A stretch of DNA of 64,000 nucleotides, from positions 1,116,001 through 1,180,000 of the forward strand of contig NZ_CP053826.1 of assembly GCF_013372125.1 (NCBI RefSeq), read 5' to 3'. The notes under the pieces are model-generated. The model was given only the letters and a program-made list of their open reading frames with translations, made no database searches and was not told the origin of the DNA. The DNA is from Campylobacter curvus (lineage in GTDB: Bacteria; Campylobacterota; Campylobacteria; Campylobacterales; Campylobacteraceae). Positions 26,417 through 34,976 of this stretch are shown one piece after another (positions within the stretch are counted from its first letter, which is position 1; every line of letters starts with the position of its first letter). The position numbers and the translations under genes were made by a program.

Positions 26417-26424
26417 TAAAATTT
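26417..26424. repeat. Right 8-bp target duplication of copy 3
   Basis: TAAAATTT, immediately next to the stop codon (26425-26427, minus strand) of the GGDEF-like gene. Confidence 0.85.
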
Positions 26425-26862
26425 TCAAATAATGTCCTCGAACGCCTCGAATTTATCGTTTGCAAGCAAGGTGTCGAGTAAAATTTCGTAGCTATCTTTG
26501 ATCTCGTCTTGAAACCTCGTAAGAAGCGCCCTAGCGTCCTTTGCATCTTGCGGATAGCTCACCACAAGATCGATCGGTTTGGCGCCCAAAAACTCCTGTA
26601 TCCCGCCTAAAAGCACCGACGCACCCTCTTTATCGGTGCCGTAAAGCACGGCGATGTAATGCTCGCCTTCTCTTATCACGACATCGGTTTGTCTTAAAAT
26701 TTTCTCGAAAATTTCGCCGTATTCGTTGCTATTTGGGAGGCAAAAATATATTAAAGAGATGCTTTTCGCGCCGCTTTTATCGCCGCCAAAACGCTCGATC
26801 ATAGAAATTTCAAGCTCTAAAAGCGGCAAAATATCCGCCTGTGAAAAAATTTTAGCCGCCAT
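26425..26862 (-). CDS. Degenerate GGDEF-like protein coupled to cprS
   Basis: 145 aa from the ATG at 26862 (AAAGGGA upstream, 11 bp inside cprS); an ATG 18 bp earlier has no ribosome site. The fold reads as a diguanylate-cyclase-like domain: SLIYFCLPN, then FEKILRQTDVVIREGEHYIAVLYGTDKEGAS split across the active hairpin. The GG(D/E)EF loop is EGEHY here, so cyclase activity is unlikely. No sensory domain. It may bind a nucleotide or a partner. Function inferred from shape only. Confidence 0.65.
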   Translation of the reverse strand: MAAKIFSQADILPLLELEISMIERFGGDKSGAKSISLIYFCLPNSNEYGEIFEKILRQTDVVIREGEHYIAVLYGTDKEGASVLLGGIQEFLGAKPIDLVVSYPQDAKDARALLTRFQDEIKDSYEILLDTLLANDKFEAFEDII

Positions 26863-28129
26863 TTTGTTCCCTTTTTGCATCGTGATTTTGTGTAACTATT
26901 ATATCTTTTAAATTCTCAAACATAAATATATTAAGCCCGTTTTTGTATTCGTATCCTAGCTTTAGTCCGTGCGATTCGAGGATGTTGCTGACGATATAAA
27001 GTCCAAGCCCAAAGCTCTTTTGAGCGTTCTCGCCTTTGATGAACGGCTGGATATAAAAGCTAAGGTCGTTTTTTAGTCGTTCACCGTTTGTGATAAATTT
27101 TATATGCTCGTTTGAAACGACGATATTTACGTGCTTGTCGGTAGAGTATTTGATGCCGTTATCTATCATATTTTTTATCGCGATAGCAAAAAGTTTAAAA
27201 TCAACCATCAGCTTGACCTCGTCGATCTCACTCACATTTACCTGACCTTTTTCTATCATCGCTATATCAAGCGCTTCGTCTATGAGGTCTTGCACCAGGC
27301 AAGAGGTTTTGTTGTTAAGAGCGATCTTGGATGTAGTCTGCTCGATAGCCGCGAGCTCGTTTATCAGGCTTTCTAGCTTGTGAAATACCGATATGAGCCG
27401 CTCCTGGTTCTTGCCCCGCTCTATCATCTGCGCGGCGATGAGGCCCTTTGTGATAGGCGTTTTTAGCTCGTGCATGATATTTCGCAAGAAAAGATGACGC
27501 GAGTCATTGAGCGCCTTTATCTGCGAAACAGCGTCATAAAATGCCTGCGAGACCTCTGAAATTTCATCGTTTCCTCGACTCACGTTCCTCACCGCATCAA
27601 GCTCTCCGTTTGCAAATTTATCTATCTGGCGCTTTAGCCTGCGAAGCGGCTTTATCTTATAGATCACAAATATATACGCGCCCAGTAAGATGATCGCAAC
27701 TACGATAAATACGGCCTTTATGACCTCATAGCGATAAGGCTGGAATTCCTTATCCATAAGCAGCTTGATCTCGTCAAGATGCTGGATCTTGAGATAATGA
27801 TGCTTGTTATAAAGCAGTATCGCGCTCGAGCCTATGTCGTCCGAGACCTCCTCTATGACGCTGGCCTTGGCTAAAATTTCATCTTTTTTGGCTTCGTTTG
27901 AAATTTCAGGCATATCGATATTTTTAAGCTGCCTGTCGTATTCGTCTTTGTCGATTATGCCACCCATGTAAAAAAGATTTGTCCGTGCGACGTTGGAATA
28001 CTTTGTATTAAGCTCTCTGGTGTAGTTTTGTTTGTCGTATCCCATCAGCCACAAAAACGCCAAAAATATCGAAACCAGCGCCAAAGCAAAGATAAAGGTT
28101 ATCGTGATGAATACTGATGAGCGCGGCAT
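26852..28129 (-). CDS. cprS: Sensor histidine kinase CprS
   Basis: 425 aa. Membrane helix at 8-30, periplasmic sensor region to about 140, second helix near 145-165, HAMP-like linker (IYKIKPLRRLKRQIDKFANG). H-box MHELKTPITKG carries the phospho-accepting His, the N-box is KNMIDNGIKYS and the G-box is KSFGLGLYIVSNILE. Order and neighbours (response regulator, htrA) match C. jejuni cprRS, which controls envelope and biofilm functions. The stop overlaps the downstream GGDEF-like gene; the start overlaps the cprR stop. Confidence 0.88.
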   Translation of the reverse strand: MPRSSVFITITFIFALALVSIFLAFLWLMGYDKQNYTRELNTKYSNVARTNLFYMGGIIDKDEYDRQLKNIDMPEISNEAKKDEILAKASVIEEVSDDIGSSAILLYNKHHYLKIQHLDEIKLLMDKEFQPYRYEVIKAVFIVVAIILLGAYIFVIYKIKPLRRLKRQIDKFANGELDAVRNVSRGNDEISEVSQAFYDAVSQIKALNDSRHLFLRNIMHELKTPITKGLIAAQMIERGKNQERLISVFHKLESLINELAAIEQTTSKIALNNKTSCLVQDLIDEALDIAMIEKGQVNVSEIDEVKLMVDFKLFAIAIKNMIDNGIKYSTDKHVNIVVSNEHIKFITNGERLKNDLSFYIQPFIKGENAQKSFGLGLYIVSNILESHGLKLGYEYKNGLNIFMFENLKDIIVTQNHDAKREQNGG

Positions 28130-28809
28130 TATAATACTAACTTATAGCCGATGCCGCGTATAGCGTGGATGTAACGCGGCTCTTTTGGGTTTTCCCCGAG
28201 TTTTGAGCGGATCCTACCGATAATGACGTCGATACTTTTGTTCGAGCTGTCCTCGTTTATGCTCTCGCAGTTATAGATGAGCTCCTCGCGCGTGACGGCG
28301 CCACTTTCTTTTTGTAAGAGATATTTTAGTATATCATACTCGGCAGCCGTTAAATTTAGCGGTGCACCCTTGAAATATATCTCATGTTCGTAGTCTTTTA
28401 AGACGATGTCTTTTTGCTGATTTTGCACGCTCTCATCGCTCGCGCTCACGCTTTGACGGCGCAAATGGCTTTTGATACGGGCCAAGAGCTCCTGCGGGTC
28501 ATAAGGCTTTGGCAAATAGTCGTCCGCTCCGTTGTCAAGTGCATTTACTTTATCGGTTATATCGTGTCTGGCGCTTGATATGATAATAGGGATGTTGTGA
28601 TTTTTTCTTATCTCTTTGCAAACCTCGAGCCCATCGATCCCCGGTAGCGTGAGATCAAGTATCACAAGGTCAAATTCTCCTGTATTTAGCGTGGATAGCC
28701 CGATATAAGGCTCCTCTGCGGTAGTTACTTTGATATCGTAGTTTTCGAGATATTCGGTCAAAATTTCGGCTAGCTCCATATCGTCTTCTATCATTAAAAT
28801 TTTTATCAT
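28129..28809 (-). CDS. cprR: OmpR-family response regulator CprR
   Basis: 226 aa. Receiver domain 1-120 with DD pair (IEDDMELAE), phosphorylation Asp in LVILDLTLPGIDGLE, switch Ser in IIISSARHD and Lys in YLPKPYDPQEL. The winged-helix DNA-binding domain covers 135-226 (LTAAEYDILKYLLQ, VDVIIGRIRSKLGE, IRGIGYKLVL). The orthologue is reported essential in C. jejuni. The 243-bp space to htrA holds its promoter and the htrA terminator. Confidence 0.9.
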   Translation of the reverse strand: MIKILMIEDDMELAEILTEYLENYDIKVTTAEEPYIGLSTLNTGEFDLVILDLTLPGIDGLEVCKEIRKNHNIPIIISSARHDITDKVNALDNGADDYLPKPYDPQELLARIKSHLRRQSVSASDESVQNQQKDIVLKDYEHEIYFKGAPLNLTAAEYDILKYLLQKESGAVTREELIYNCESINEDSSNKSIDVIIGRIRSKLGENPKEPRYIHAIRGIGYKLVL

Positions 28810-29027
28810 AGCTCGTCCTAAAAAATTATTTGAAAAATTATATCATCTCTTTTAAATTTAGCCAAGAAAAAGACGAAATACGAACGCTAAATTTAGCGTA
28901 TCGAAATAACACTCAAAATTTAAATGATAAAATGCTAATGAAAATTTAAAAGCTTCACTTCTGTTTTATGGCTACGTAGCAAATCAACACCAAGATTATT
29001 CAAAAAACTAACCAAGCAGGATTTAAA

Positions 29028-29047
29028 GACGGGCGAAGCTGCCCGTC
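29028..29047 (-). terminator. htrA terminator
   Basis: GACGGGC (29028-29034) and GCCCGTC (29041-29047), a perfect 7-bp GC-rich stem with a 6-nt loop starting 6 bp after the htrA stop, followed by TTT on the minus strand. Confidence 0.75.
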
Positions 29048-29052
29048 AAATT

Positions 29053-30459
29053 TTATTTTACGACAAGACCTTGCATTATGCCTCTGCGATTGACCCAGAC
29101 TAGGGTCTTTTTGCCGTTTGATTGTTTTATCATTTTTGAAAAGCTTTGCACATCTTTGACGATCTCTTCGCCTACTTGGACGATGATATCTCCACGCTCA
29201 AAGCCAAAATCCTCGGCCTTTGAGCCGGTCTTTACATCAGTGACTAAGACGCCTACGGTATCGGGATTTAGCTTAAATTTAAAGCGAGTATCGTCAGTCA
29301 ATGTCGTGACACTTAGCCCGTCGATTATGGCGCTTTCTTTACTGGCTTTTGCGCTCGTTTCCATATTTGCGAGTTTAAATTTAGCATTCATGATCTTGCC
29401 GGAGCGCTCGTAAGTGAGGTCTACGCTACTGTTTGGTGACAAGGAGCCTATGAAATTCTTAAGATCGTTTGCATTTTTTATAGGTTTGTCGTTTGCCGAT
29501 ATGACCAAATCGCCGCGTTTTAGCCCGGCTTCATCAGCAGGCAAGCCCTTCTCTACGCTACTGATGAGCGCACCCTCTTTGTTTGTATAAAGTTCTTTTT
29601 GCTCGTCAGTTAAATTTGCTATCGTGACGCCGATATATCCGCGCTCTATCTTGCCGTCAGATATCAGCCTTTTAGCGATATCTTTTACCATGCTTGAAGG
29701 TATGGCAAAGCCGATGCCGTTGTTATCACCACTGCGTGAAAGTATGGCAGAATTTATACCCACCAAATATCCTCTGCTATCTACCAGCGCACCTCCTGAA
29801 TTTCCGGGATTTATAGAGGCGTCGGTCTGGATGAAATTCTCGTATTGATTTAGACCGATGTTGTCTTTATTTAGCCCGGAGACGATGCCTTGAGTCACAC
29901 TCTCGCCCACGCCAAATGGGTTGCCGATAGCAAATACGACATCGCCGTCAAGCAGCTTTGAAGAGTCGGCGAAAGTTATCGCGTCAAGATCGTTCGCTTC
30001 TATTTTTATGACGGCCAGATCGGTTTTAGGATCGCTTCCGATGACTTTGGCTTTATACTCTTTGCCGCCCTTTGCCAAGGTGACTAATATCTGATCGCTA
30101 TCCTCGATGACGTGGTTATTTGTGATGATGTATCCGTCCTTTGAGGCGATGACGCCGGAGCCAAGCGATGTGCTCTTTTCACGCTCTTTTGGCACTCCAA
30201 AGTTAAAGCCAAAAAATTCTTTGAAAAAAGGATCGTTAAACATCTGATCCACGCCTTGGGTGTTTATGGTCTTTGTGGTGGAGATATTTACTACCGATTT
30301 TTTGGCCTCGGAGATCGAGCTATGATATGAAAGTATCACGTTTTTATCATTTTGAGCGGGTGAAACGCGAGTAATGTCCGAATTCGCCTCGTTAAAATTT
30401 ATATCGGCCGCAAAAAGAAGGCTTGCGGCAACAACTGAAATAAGCATAACTTTTTTCAT
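29053..30459 (-). CDS. htrA: Periplasmic serine protease/chaperone HtrA (DegP)
   Basis: 468 aa. Signal peptide MKKVMLISVVAASLLFA. Trypsin-like protease domain about 55-260: His in IITNNHVIED, Asp in DLAVIKIE, Ser in NPGNSGGALV. PDZ1 (about 265-355, GYIGVTIANL) and PDZ2 (about 380-468, GVLVTDVKTGS). It degrades or refolds damaged envelope proteins. In Campylobacter it is also secreted and cleaves host junction proteins. It lies next to cprRS, whose C. jejuni regulon includes htrA, and is divergent from cbpA. Confidence 0.96.
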   Translation of the reverse strand: MKKVMLISVVAASLLFAADINFNEANSDITRVSPAQNDKNVILSYHSSISEAKKSVVNISTTKTINTQGVDQMFNDPFFKEFFGFNFGVPKEREKSTSLGSGVIASKDGYIITNNHVIEDSDQILVTLAKGGKEYKAKVIGSDPKTDLAVIKIEANDLDAITFADSSKLLDGDVVFAIGNPFGVGESVTQGIVSGLNKDNIGLNQYENFIQTDASINPGNSGGALVDSRGYLVGINSAILSRSGDNNGIGFAIPSSMVKDIAKRLISDGKIERGYIGVTIANLTDEQKELYTNKEGALISSVEKGLPADEAGLKRGDLVISANDKPIKNANDLKNFIGSLSPNSSVDLTYERSGKIMNAKFKLANMETSAKASKESAIIDGLSVTTLTDDTRFKFKLNPDTVGVLVTDVKTGSKAEDFGFERGDIIVQVGEEIVKDVQSFSKMIKQSNGKKTLVWVNRRGIMQGLVVK

Positions 30460-30554
30460 TTTTGGAACCTCTGGTTTAAAAATTTCGCAGTGATTATAAG
30501 ACCATCATCATAATAAAGTTTTAATAAATTTCGTGCTAAGTAAACGACTATAAA

Positions 30555-30589
30555 CTTGATTGACTTAGACTAAAGTTTTATGCTACAAT
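30555..30589 (+). promoter_or_regulatory. HspR operator (HAIR) and -10 box of cbpA-hspR
   Basis: CTTGATT-N7-ACTAAAG (30555-30575) matches the HAIR consensus CTTGAGT-N7-ACTCAAG with one mismatch per arm and exact spacing. A -10 TACAAT follows at 30584-30589, so the operator covers the -35 region. Bound HspR would block RNA polymerase, which gives negative autoregulation of the operon. Confidence 0.8.
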
Positions 30590-30620
30590 ACGCATCAAAA
30601 AATAGATAAAAGGAGAATAT

Positions 30621-31511
30621 ATGAGTGAGAGCTTATACGAGACCTTGGGCGTCTCAAAAGGCGCGACAAGCGATGAAATAAAAAAAGCATACAGAAGACT
30701 AGCCAGAAAATACCACCCTGATATAAACAAAGACCCGGGCGCCGAAGATAAATTTAAAGAGATAAACGCAGCCTACGAAATCTTAAGCGACGAAAAAAAG
30801 CGCGCGCAATACGATCAATACGGCGATAGTATGTTCGGCGGACAAAATTTCCATGATTTTGCTCAAGGCTCGGCGGACATGGGTGATCTAAACGAGATTT
30901 TACGTAATATATTTTCAGGTGGCTTTGGCGGCGGCGGAGCGAAATTTAGCAGCGGCTTTGGCAGAGGGTTCGAAGGCTTTAGCAGTGCGGGATTTGGCGG
31001 GTTTGGCGCGATGGATCTTGATATAAACGCCAAAGTCAGCATACCTTTTGACGTAGCGATAACAGGCGGCGAACATAGGATAAATTTTAACGGCGAGAGC
31101 CTGAAGATCAAGATCCCAAGCGGTATAAACGACGGCGAAAAGCTTCGCATAAAAGGCAAAGGAAATAGCGCGGGCGGCAGGACGGGAGACCTCATCCTAA
31201 GCGTCAGTATCGAGCCTAGCGACGAATACGAACGTGATGGCGACGATCTTTACAAAGATGTCGAGATCCCGTTAAAAACGATGATGTTTGGCGGCAAGGT
31301 AGCCATACATACGTTTAAAAAAGACGTAACGATAAAGATAGCTGAAAATTCTAAGACCGGCACAAAGATCAGGCTCAAAGGATACGGCGTGCAAAACAGA
31401 AAGAGCGGAATTTACGGAGACCTTTATCTAAAAGCGCGCATAAAACTACCGGATATACACGAGCTAGACCCGAAATTAGTCGAAATTTTAAGAGAAAAAC
31501 TACCGGAGTGA
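30621..31511 (+). CDS. cbpA: DnaJ-family co-chaperone CbpA
   Basis: 296 aa. J domain 1-70 with the HPD motif in [10 protein letters not shown]. Gly/Phe-rich linker 75-130. C-terminal substrate-binding beta domains ([29 protein letters not shown]). It lacks the four CxxCxGxG zinc repeats of DnaJ, so it is a type B (CbpA) chaperone stimulating DnaK. First gene of the cbpA-hspR-kefB unit; AAGGAG upstream. Confidence 0.94.
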   Translation: MSESLYETLGVSKGATSDEIKKAYRRLARKYHPDINKDPGAEDKFKEINAAYEILSDEKKRAQYDQYGDSMFGGQNFHDFAQGSADMGDLNEILRNIFSGGFGGGGAKFSSGFGRGFEGFSSAGFGGFGAMDLDINAKVSIPFDVAITGGEHRINFNGESLKIKIPSGINDGEKLRIKGKGNSAGGRTGDLILSVSIEPSDEYERDGDDLYKDVEIPLKTMMFGGKVAIHTFKKDVTIKIAENSKTGTKIRLKGYGVQNRKSGIYGDLYLKARIKLPDIHELDPKLVEILREKLPE

Positions 31512-31515
31512 AACG

Positions 31516-31893
31516 ATGCAAAACTATGAAGAACCAGTATATCTCATCAGCGTTGTGGCAAAGGTGCTTAGCATACACCCTCAAACCCTGCGCCAATACG
31601 AACGCGAAGGCCTCATCGAGCCTTCTCGCACGGACGGGCGCATGCGGCTTTACTCGCAAAAAGATGTCGATCGTGTCAAGATGATACTGCGTCTAACGCG
31701 TGATCTTGGCGTGAATTTAGCCGGCGTAGACGTCATACTTCAGCTAAAGGAAAAAATGGACGAATTTGAAGCTACGATAGACGAGCTCAAAGAGCAGCTA
31801 AACAAAAGCAAGCAAAGTGCGATACCTGCTAAAAAATCGCTCGTCAAACATAAAAATAGTTTCGATCTGATATTCTACGAAGGAAAAAAATAA
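31516..31893 (+). CDS. hspR: Heat-shock repressor HspR (MerR family)
   Basis: 125 aa. MerR-type winged helix at 8-75: YLISVVAKVLSIHPQTLRQY, EREGLIEPSR and MRLYSQKDVDRV, then a coiled-coil dimerisation helix (LKEKMDEFEATIDELKEQL). No effector-binding cysteines. HspR represses chaperone operons through HAIR sites with DnaK as co-repressor in some species. It lies 4 bp after cbpA, and an operator for it stands upstream of the operon. Confidence 0.93.
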   Translation: MQNYEEPVYLISVVAKVLSIHPQTLRQYEREGLIEPSRTDGRMRLYSQKDVDRVKMILRLTRDLGVNLAGVDVILQLKEKMDEFEATIDELKEQLNKSKQSAIPAKKSLVKHKNSFDLIFYEGKK

Positions 31894-31897
31894 ACAA

Positions 31898-33520
31898 ATG
31901 GACTTCTTGCTCGGGCTTTTGATCACGATAGCCATATCCGTCGCGTTAAACGTAATATTTAACAAATTTTCCGTACCGACCATCATCGGCTACATCGTAA
32001 CAGGCGTTTTGATCTCGGAGGTGCTGGACTTTAAAAGCACCGATGACGTCGCACATATAGCAGAATTTGGCATAGTGTTTTTGATGTTTACAATAGGTCT
32101 TGAATTTAGCTTCAAACACCTGATGGCGATGAAAAAAGAAGTCTTTTTAAACGGTACTTTGCAGGTTTGCATAAGCGGCTTTGCGATCGGAATTTTGCTT
32201 TTTTACGTGATGAAGATACCCGATAGATCCTCGCTCATAGCAGGTCTGGCCTTTGCGCTCTCATCGACAGCCATAGTGCTAAAGACGCTAAACGATAGCG
32301 GAGACATCTCGCAAAATTTCGGTCGCAAGGCGCTTGGAATTTTGCTTTTTCAAGACATCGCGGTCATCCCTATCCTTTTGATGGTGGATATCTTTAGCCA
32401 ACAAGGAAGCTCTATAAACGAGCTTTTGCTAAAAACCTTGGTGAGCGCGCTTATTTTGATCGTCGTGCTTTACGTCATAGGCAAATACGTCATCAACTGG
32501 ATATTTTACAAGGTCGTGCAGACCAATTCGCAAGAGGTTTTCATCACTACGATAATGCTGCTAGTCGTGGGCGGTAGCGAGCTGGCGCACAAATTTGGCT
32601 TTTCATACTCATTGGGGGCGTTTTTGGCGGGCATGATGATGGCTGAGACGCAGTATAAACACCAAATCGAAGCCGACCTCATCCCGTTTAGAGATATTTT
32701 GCTCGGAATGTTTTTCATCATGATCGGCATGCAGATAAATTTTGGCGTCGTCATGCAAAATATCCTAGTCATCGCTGCATTAGTGATCGCCGTGATGGCG
32801 ATAAAAGCCCTCGTAGTTTTTGGTATATTGAAGGTATATCTAAGTCGTAGAGTAGCGGCAAAGACGGCTCTTAGCATTTGTCAGGTCGGAGAATTCGCAC
32901 TCGCGGTTTTTGGCCTAATGAGCACAAGAGACCTACTAGAGCCCAAAATAGCTCAAATTTTCATCGCGACATCGGTAGTGTCAATGTTCATAACGCCTTT
33001 CATACTTAAAAATTTAAACCGCTTGGCAGATTTTATCGAAAAAGAGATCGCGATAGAGCCAAACGAGATGATAAAACCGCAAAAGATAAAAAACCATATC
33101 GTAGTCTTTGGCTACGGGCAGCTCGGACAAGAGGTCGTGCTACGCCTAAAAGAGCAAAAGATCTTATATCTCGTGCTTGAAAACGATATAAGCCTCGTCG
33201 AGCTTGGCAGGAGCCGCGGCGAAAATGTATTTTTAGGAAACGCACTGCAAACCCAAACTCTTGAAAACGCTTGCTTGCAAAATGCTGCAGCGGTCATAAT
33301 AACCGTCGATAACGAACAACGCCTTGAGCTGATTGCCAAAAAGATAAAAGACTACGGAGCAGATATCCAAACGATCATAAGATTCAACGGGCGCGAGGAG
33401 AAGGAGCTTTTCCGCGACCTGGGCAGCAGCTTTCACCTTATCAGCGAAGAGCGCTCTATCGCTAGGTCTTTGGTGCATGAAGCCCTACAATGCAAGATAG
33501 ATAAGGACATCGGTAGGTGA
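31898..33520 (+). CDS. kefB: Kef-type potassium efflux / cation:proton antiporter with TrkA-N domain
   Basis: 540 aa. CPA2 transporter of 12-13 helices (residues 1-385): GYIVTGVLISEVLDF, FLMFTIGLEFSF, GLAFALSSTAIVLKTL and SLGAFLAGMMMAET. The cytosolic RCK/TrkA-N domain (about 405-520) has the NAD-binding motif VVFGYGQLGQEVVLRL. Kef systems acidify the cytosol during electrophile stress; the glutathione-gating residues cannot be judged by eye. Third gene of the HspR operon, 4 bp after hspR, as in C. jejuni and H. pylori. Confidence 0.88.
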   Translation: MDFLLGLLITIAISVALNVIFNKFSVPTIIGYIVTGVLISEVLDFKSTDDVAHIAEFGIVFLMFTIGLEFSFKHLMAMKKEVFLNGTLQVCISGFAIGILLFYVMKIPDRSSLIAGLAFALSSTAIVLKTLNDSGDISQNFGRKALGILLFQDIAVIPILLMVDIFSQQGSSINELLLKTLVSALILIVVLYVIGKYVINWIFYKVVQTNSQEVFITTIMLLVVGGSELAHKFGFSYSLGAFLAGMMMAETQYKHQIEADLIPFRDILLGMFFIMIGMQINFGVVMQNILVIAALVIAVMAIKALVVFGILKVYLSRRVAAKTALSICQVGEFALAVFGLMSTRDLLEPKIAQIFIATSVVSMFITPFILKNLNRLADFIEKEIAIEPNEMIKPQKIKNHIVVFGYGQLGQEVVLRLKEQKILYLVLENDISLVELGRSRGENVFLGNALQTQTLENACLQNAAAVIITVDNEQRLELIAKKIKDYGADIQTIIRFNGREEKELFRDLGSSFHLISEERSIARSLVHEALQCKIDKDIGR

Positions 33521-33645
33521 AATTTTATATCTTTTGGCTTAAAGCGGTGCTTGGTTGCCTATATAGCGCCAAACACAGCTAAAACAAAAAATGGCGATAG
33601 AGCACCCCGTAAATTTAGCTTCGCTGAAATGTCGTAAAATTTTAG

Positions 33646-34845
33646 CTATTCGTTTCTAAGCGTTTGAAGTACGTCTATTTGCGTTGCCTTTTTAGCCGGA
33701 TAATACGACGATACCGCCACTATAAGCACGGCTCCGGCAACGATCATGGCAAAATCAAGCAGGCTTAGCTCCATAGGAAGCTTTGACGTGCCGTAAACAT
33801 CGGCAGGTAGATTTATGATATTAAAATTCCCAAGTAGCCACATACCAACAAAGCCCAGGATCAGGCCAAAAACTATACCGCTTCCGCCAATAACGAGCCC
33901 TTGATAAAAAAAGCTTTGTTTTATCTCGTTTTTACTGGCTCCTAGTGCAAGTAACAATGCGATCTCTTGACGGCGGTTCATCACGGTCATGAGAAGCGAG
34001 CTTATGATGTTTAGCGACGCCACCAAAATAATGAGCATCAGCACGATAAAAAGAGCGCGCTTTTCAAGGGCGAGGGCTGAAAAGAAGTTGCCGTTTTGCT
34101 GCCACCAGCCTATCGCCTTTAGTCCCATAGGTAGAGCCTCTTGCACACGGGTAAGATCGTCAAACGGCTTTGGCGAATAAACATGTATGCCGTCATAAAC
34201 GCCCTCAGGATAATCTAAAATTTTACGCAGCGCCTGCACGGAGGTGTATGAATATGTCTTATCGTAAGCGATCAGCCCGGAGCTAAATCCGACCGCCACA
34301 TCAAAGCGCTTCATCTTTGGTATCAGCGAAAAACCGCTCGGATCGGCCTTGGTAAAGATCAAAGTGAGCTTGTCGTTTTGCTTCAAGCCAAATTCGATTT
34401 TTATCCCGCTTCCGATCAAAATTTCATATCCGTCTAGCTCTTTGTCTTTTAAGGCCTCTTTCACGACCGAGTTTATCTGCTTTTCATCGGCTGAATTTAC
34501 GCCAAAAAGCAGGCCTCCTTCAAGTGCATTTGCGCCTCGGTAAATGACTTGCGTGCTGATATAAGGGCTAAATTTAAGCTCCGGGAATTTAGCCTTGAGC
34601 TCTGCTGTCAGCTCGTCGTTTATCTCGCCTTTAAAAGCGCTCATAACGGATATCGGGTAGTTCATGGTAAAAAGCTTGCGCTCAAATTCCTTATCAAAGC
34701 CGTTCATTATCGCCATCGCGACGATAAGCACCATCAGCCCGATACTCACGCCCAAAAACGCAAGCACCGCACTAAGCGTGATAAAGGGCTGTGTTTTATC
34801 AAAACGCAGATACTTAAACAGCAGATATTTTGGCAAGCTAGTCAT
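33646..34845 (-). CDS. lolE: LolC/LolE-type lipoprotein-releasing ABC permease
   Basis: 399 aa. Four membrane helices in the MacB/FtsX layout: one at 20-45, a large periplasmic domain, and three at about 265-385. N-terminal LSAVLAFLGVSIGLMVLIV and C-terminal MNRRQEIALLLALGAS (coupling helix) are typical. It extracts lipoproteins from the inner membrane for LolA. Single-permease (LolF-like) systems occur outside enterics, so the symbol is approximate. No ATPase gene (lolD) is adjacent; lolA lies just beyond secA. Confidence 0.85.
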   Translation of the reverse strand: MTSLPKYLLFKYLRFDKTQPFITLSAVLAFLGVSIGLMVLIVAMAIMNGFDKEFERKLFTMNYPISVMSAFKGEINDELTAELKAKFPELKFSPYISTQVIYRGANALEGGLLFGVNSADEKQINSVVKEALKDKELDGYEILIGSGIKIEFGLKQNDKLTLIFTKADPSGFSLIPKMKRFDVAVGFSSGLIAYDKTYSYTSVQALRKILDYPEGVYDGIHVYSPKPFDDLTRVQEALPMGLKAIGWWQQNGNFFSALALEKRALFIVLMLIILVASLNIISSLLMTVMNRRQEIALLLALGASKNEIKQSFFYQGLVIGGSGIVFGLILGFVGMWLLGNFNIINLPADVYGTSKLPMELSLLDFAMIVAGAVLIVAVSSYYPAKKATQIDVLQTLRNE

Positions 34846-34937
34846 TTTTGGCCTTTGAAATTTACGTCAAGGTGCGAAGCTACGGCTCTAGCCCGCACCA
34901 AAACGTATCAAGATCGATTTTAGCGAAATTTGATTAG

Positions 34938-34969
34938 CTCAAAGGCGCGTCGCTACTTGCGCTTTTGAG
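34938..34969 (-). terminator. secA terminator
   Basis: CTCAAAGGCGC (34938-34948) pairs with GCGCTTTTGAG (34959-34969), an 11-bp stem with one G-T pair and a 10-nt loop, 7 bp past the secA stop. Confidence 0.7.
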
Positions 34970-34976
34970 ATGAGAT

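Noticed and set aside
28810-29052. Possible small gene between cprR and htrA
   Set aside because: The 243-bp AT-rich spacer has only short frames; it holds the htrA terminator and presumably the cprR promoter.
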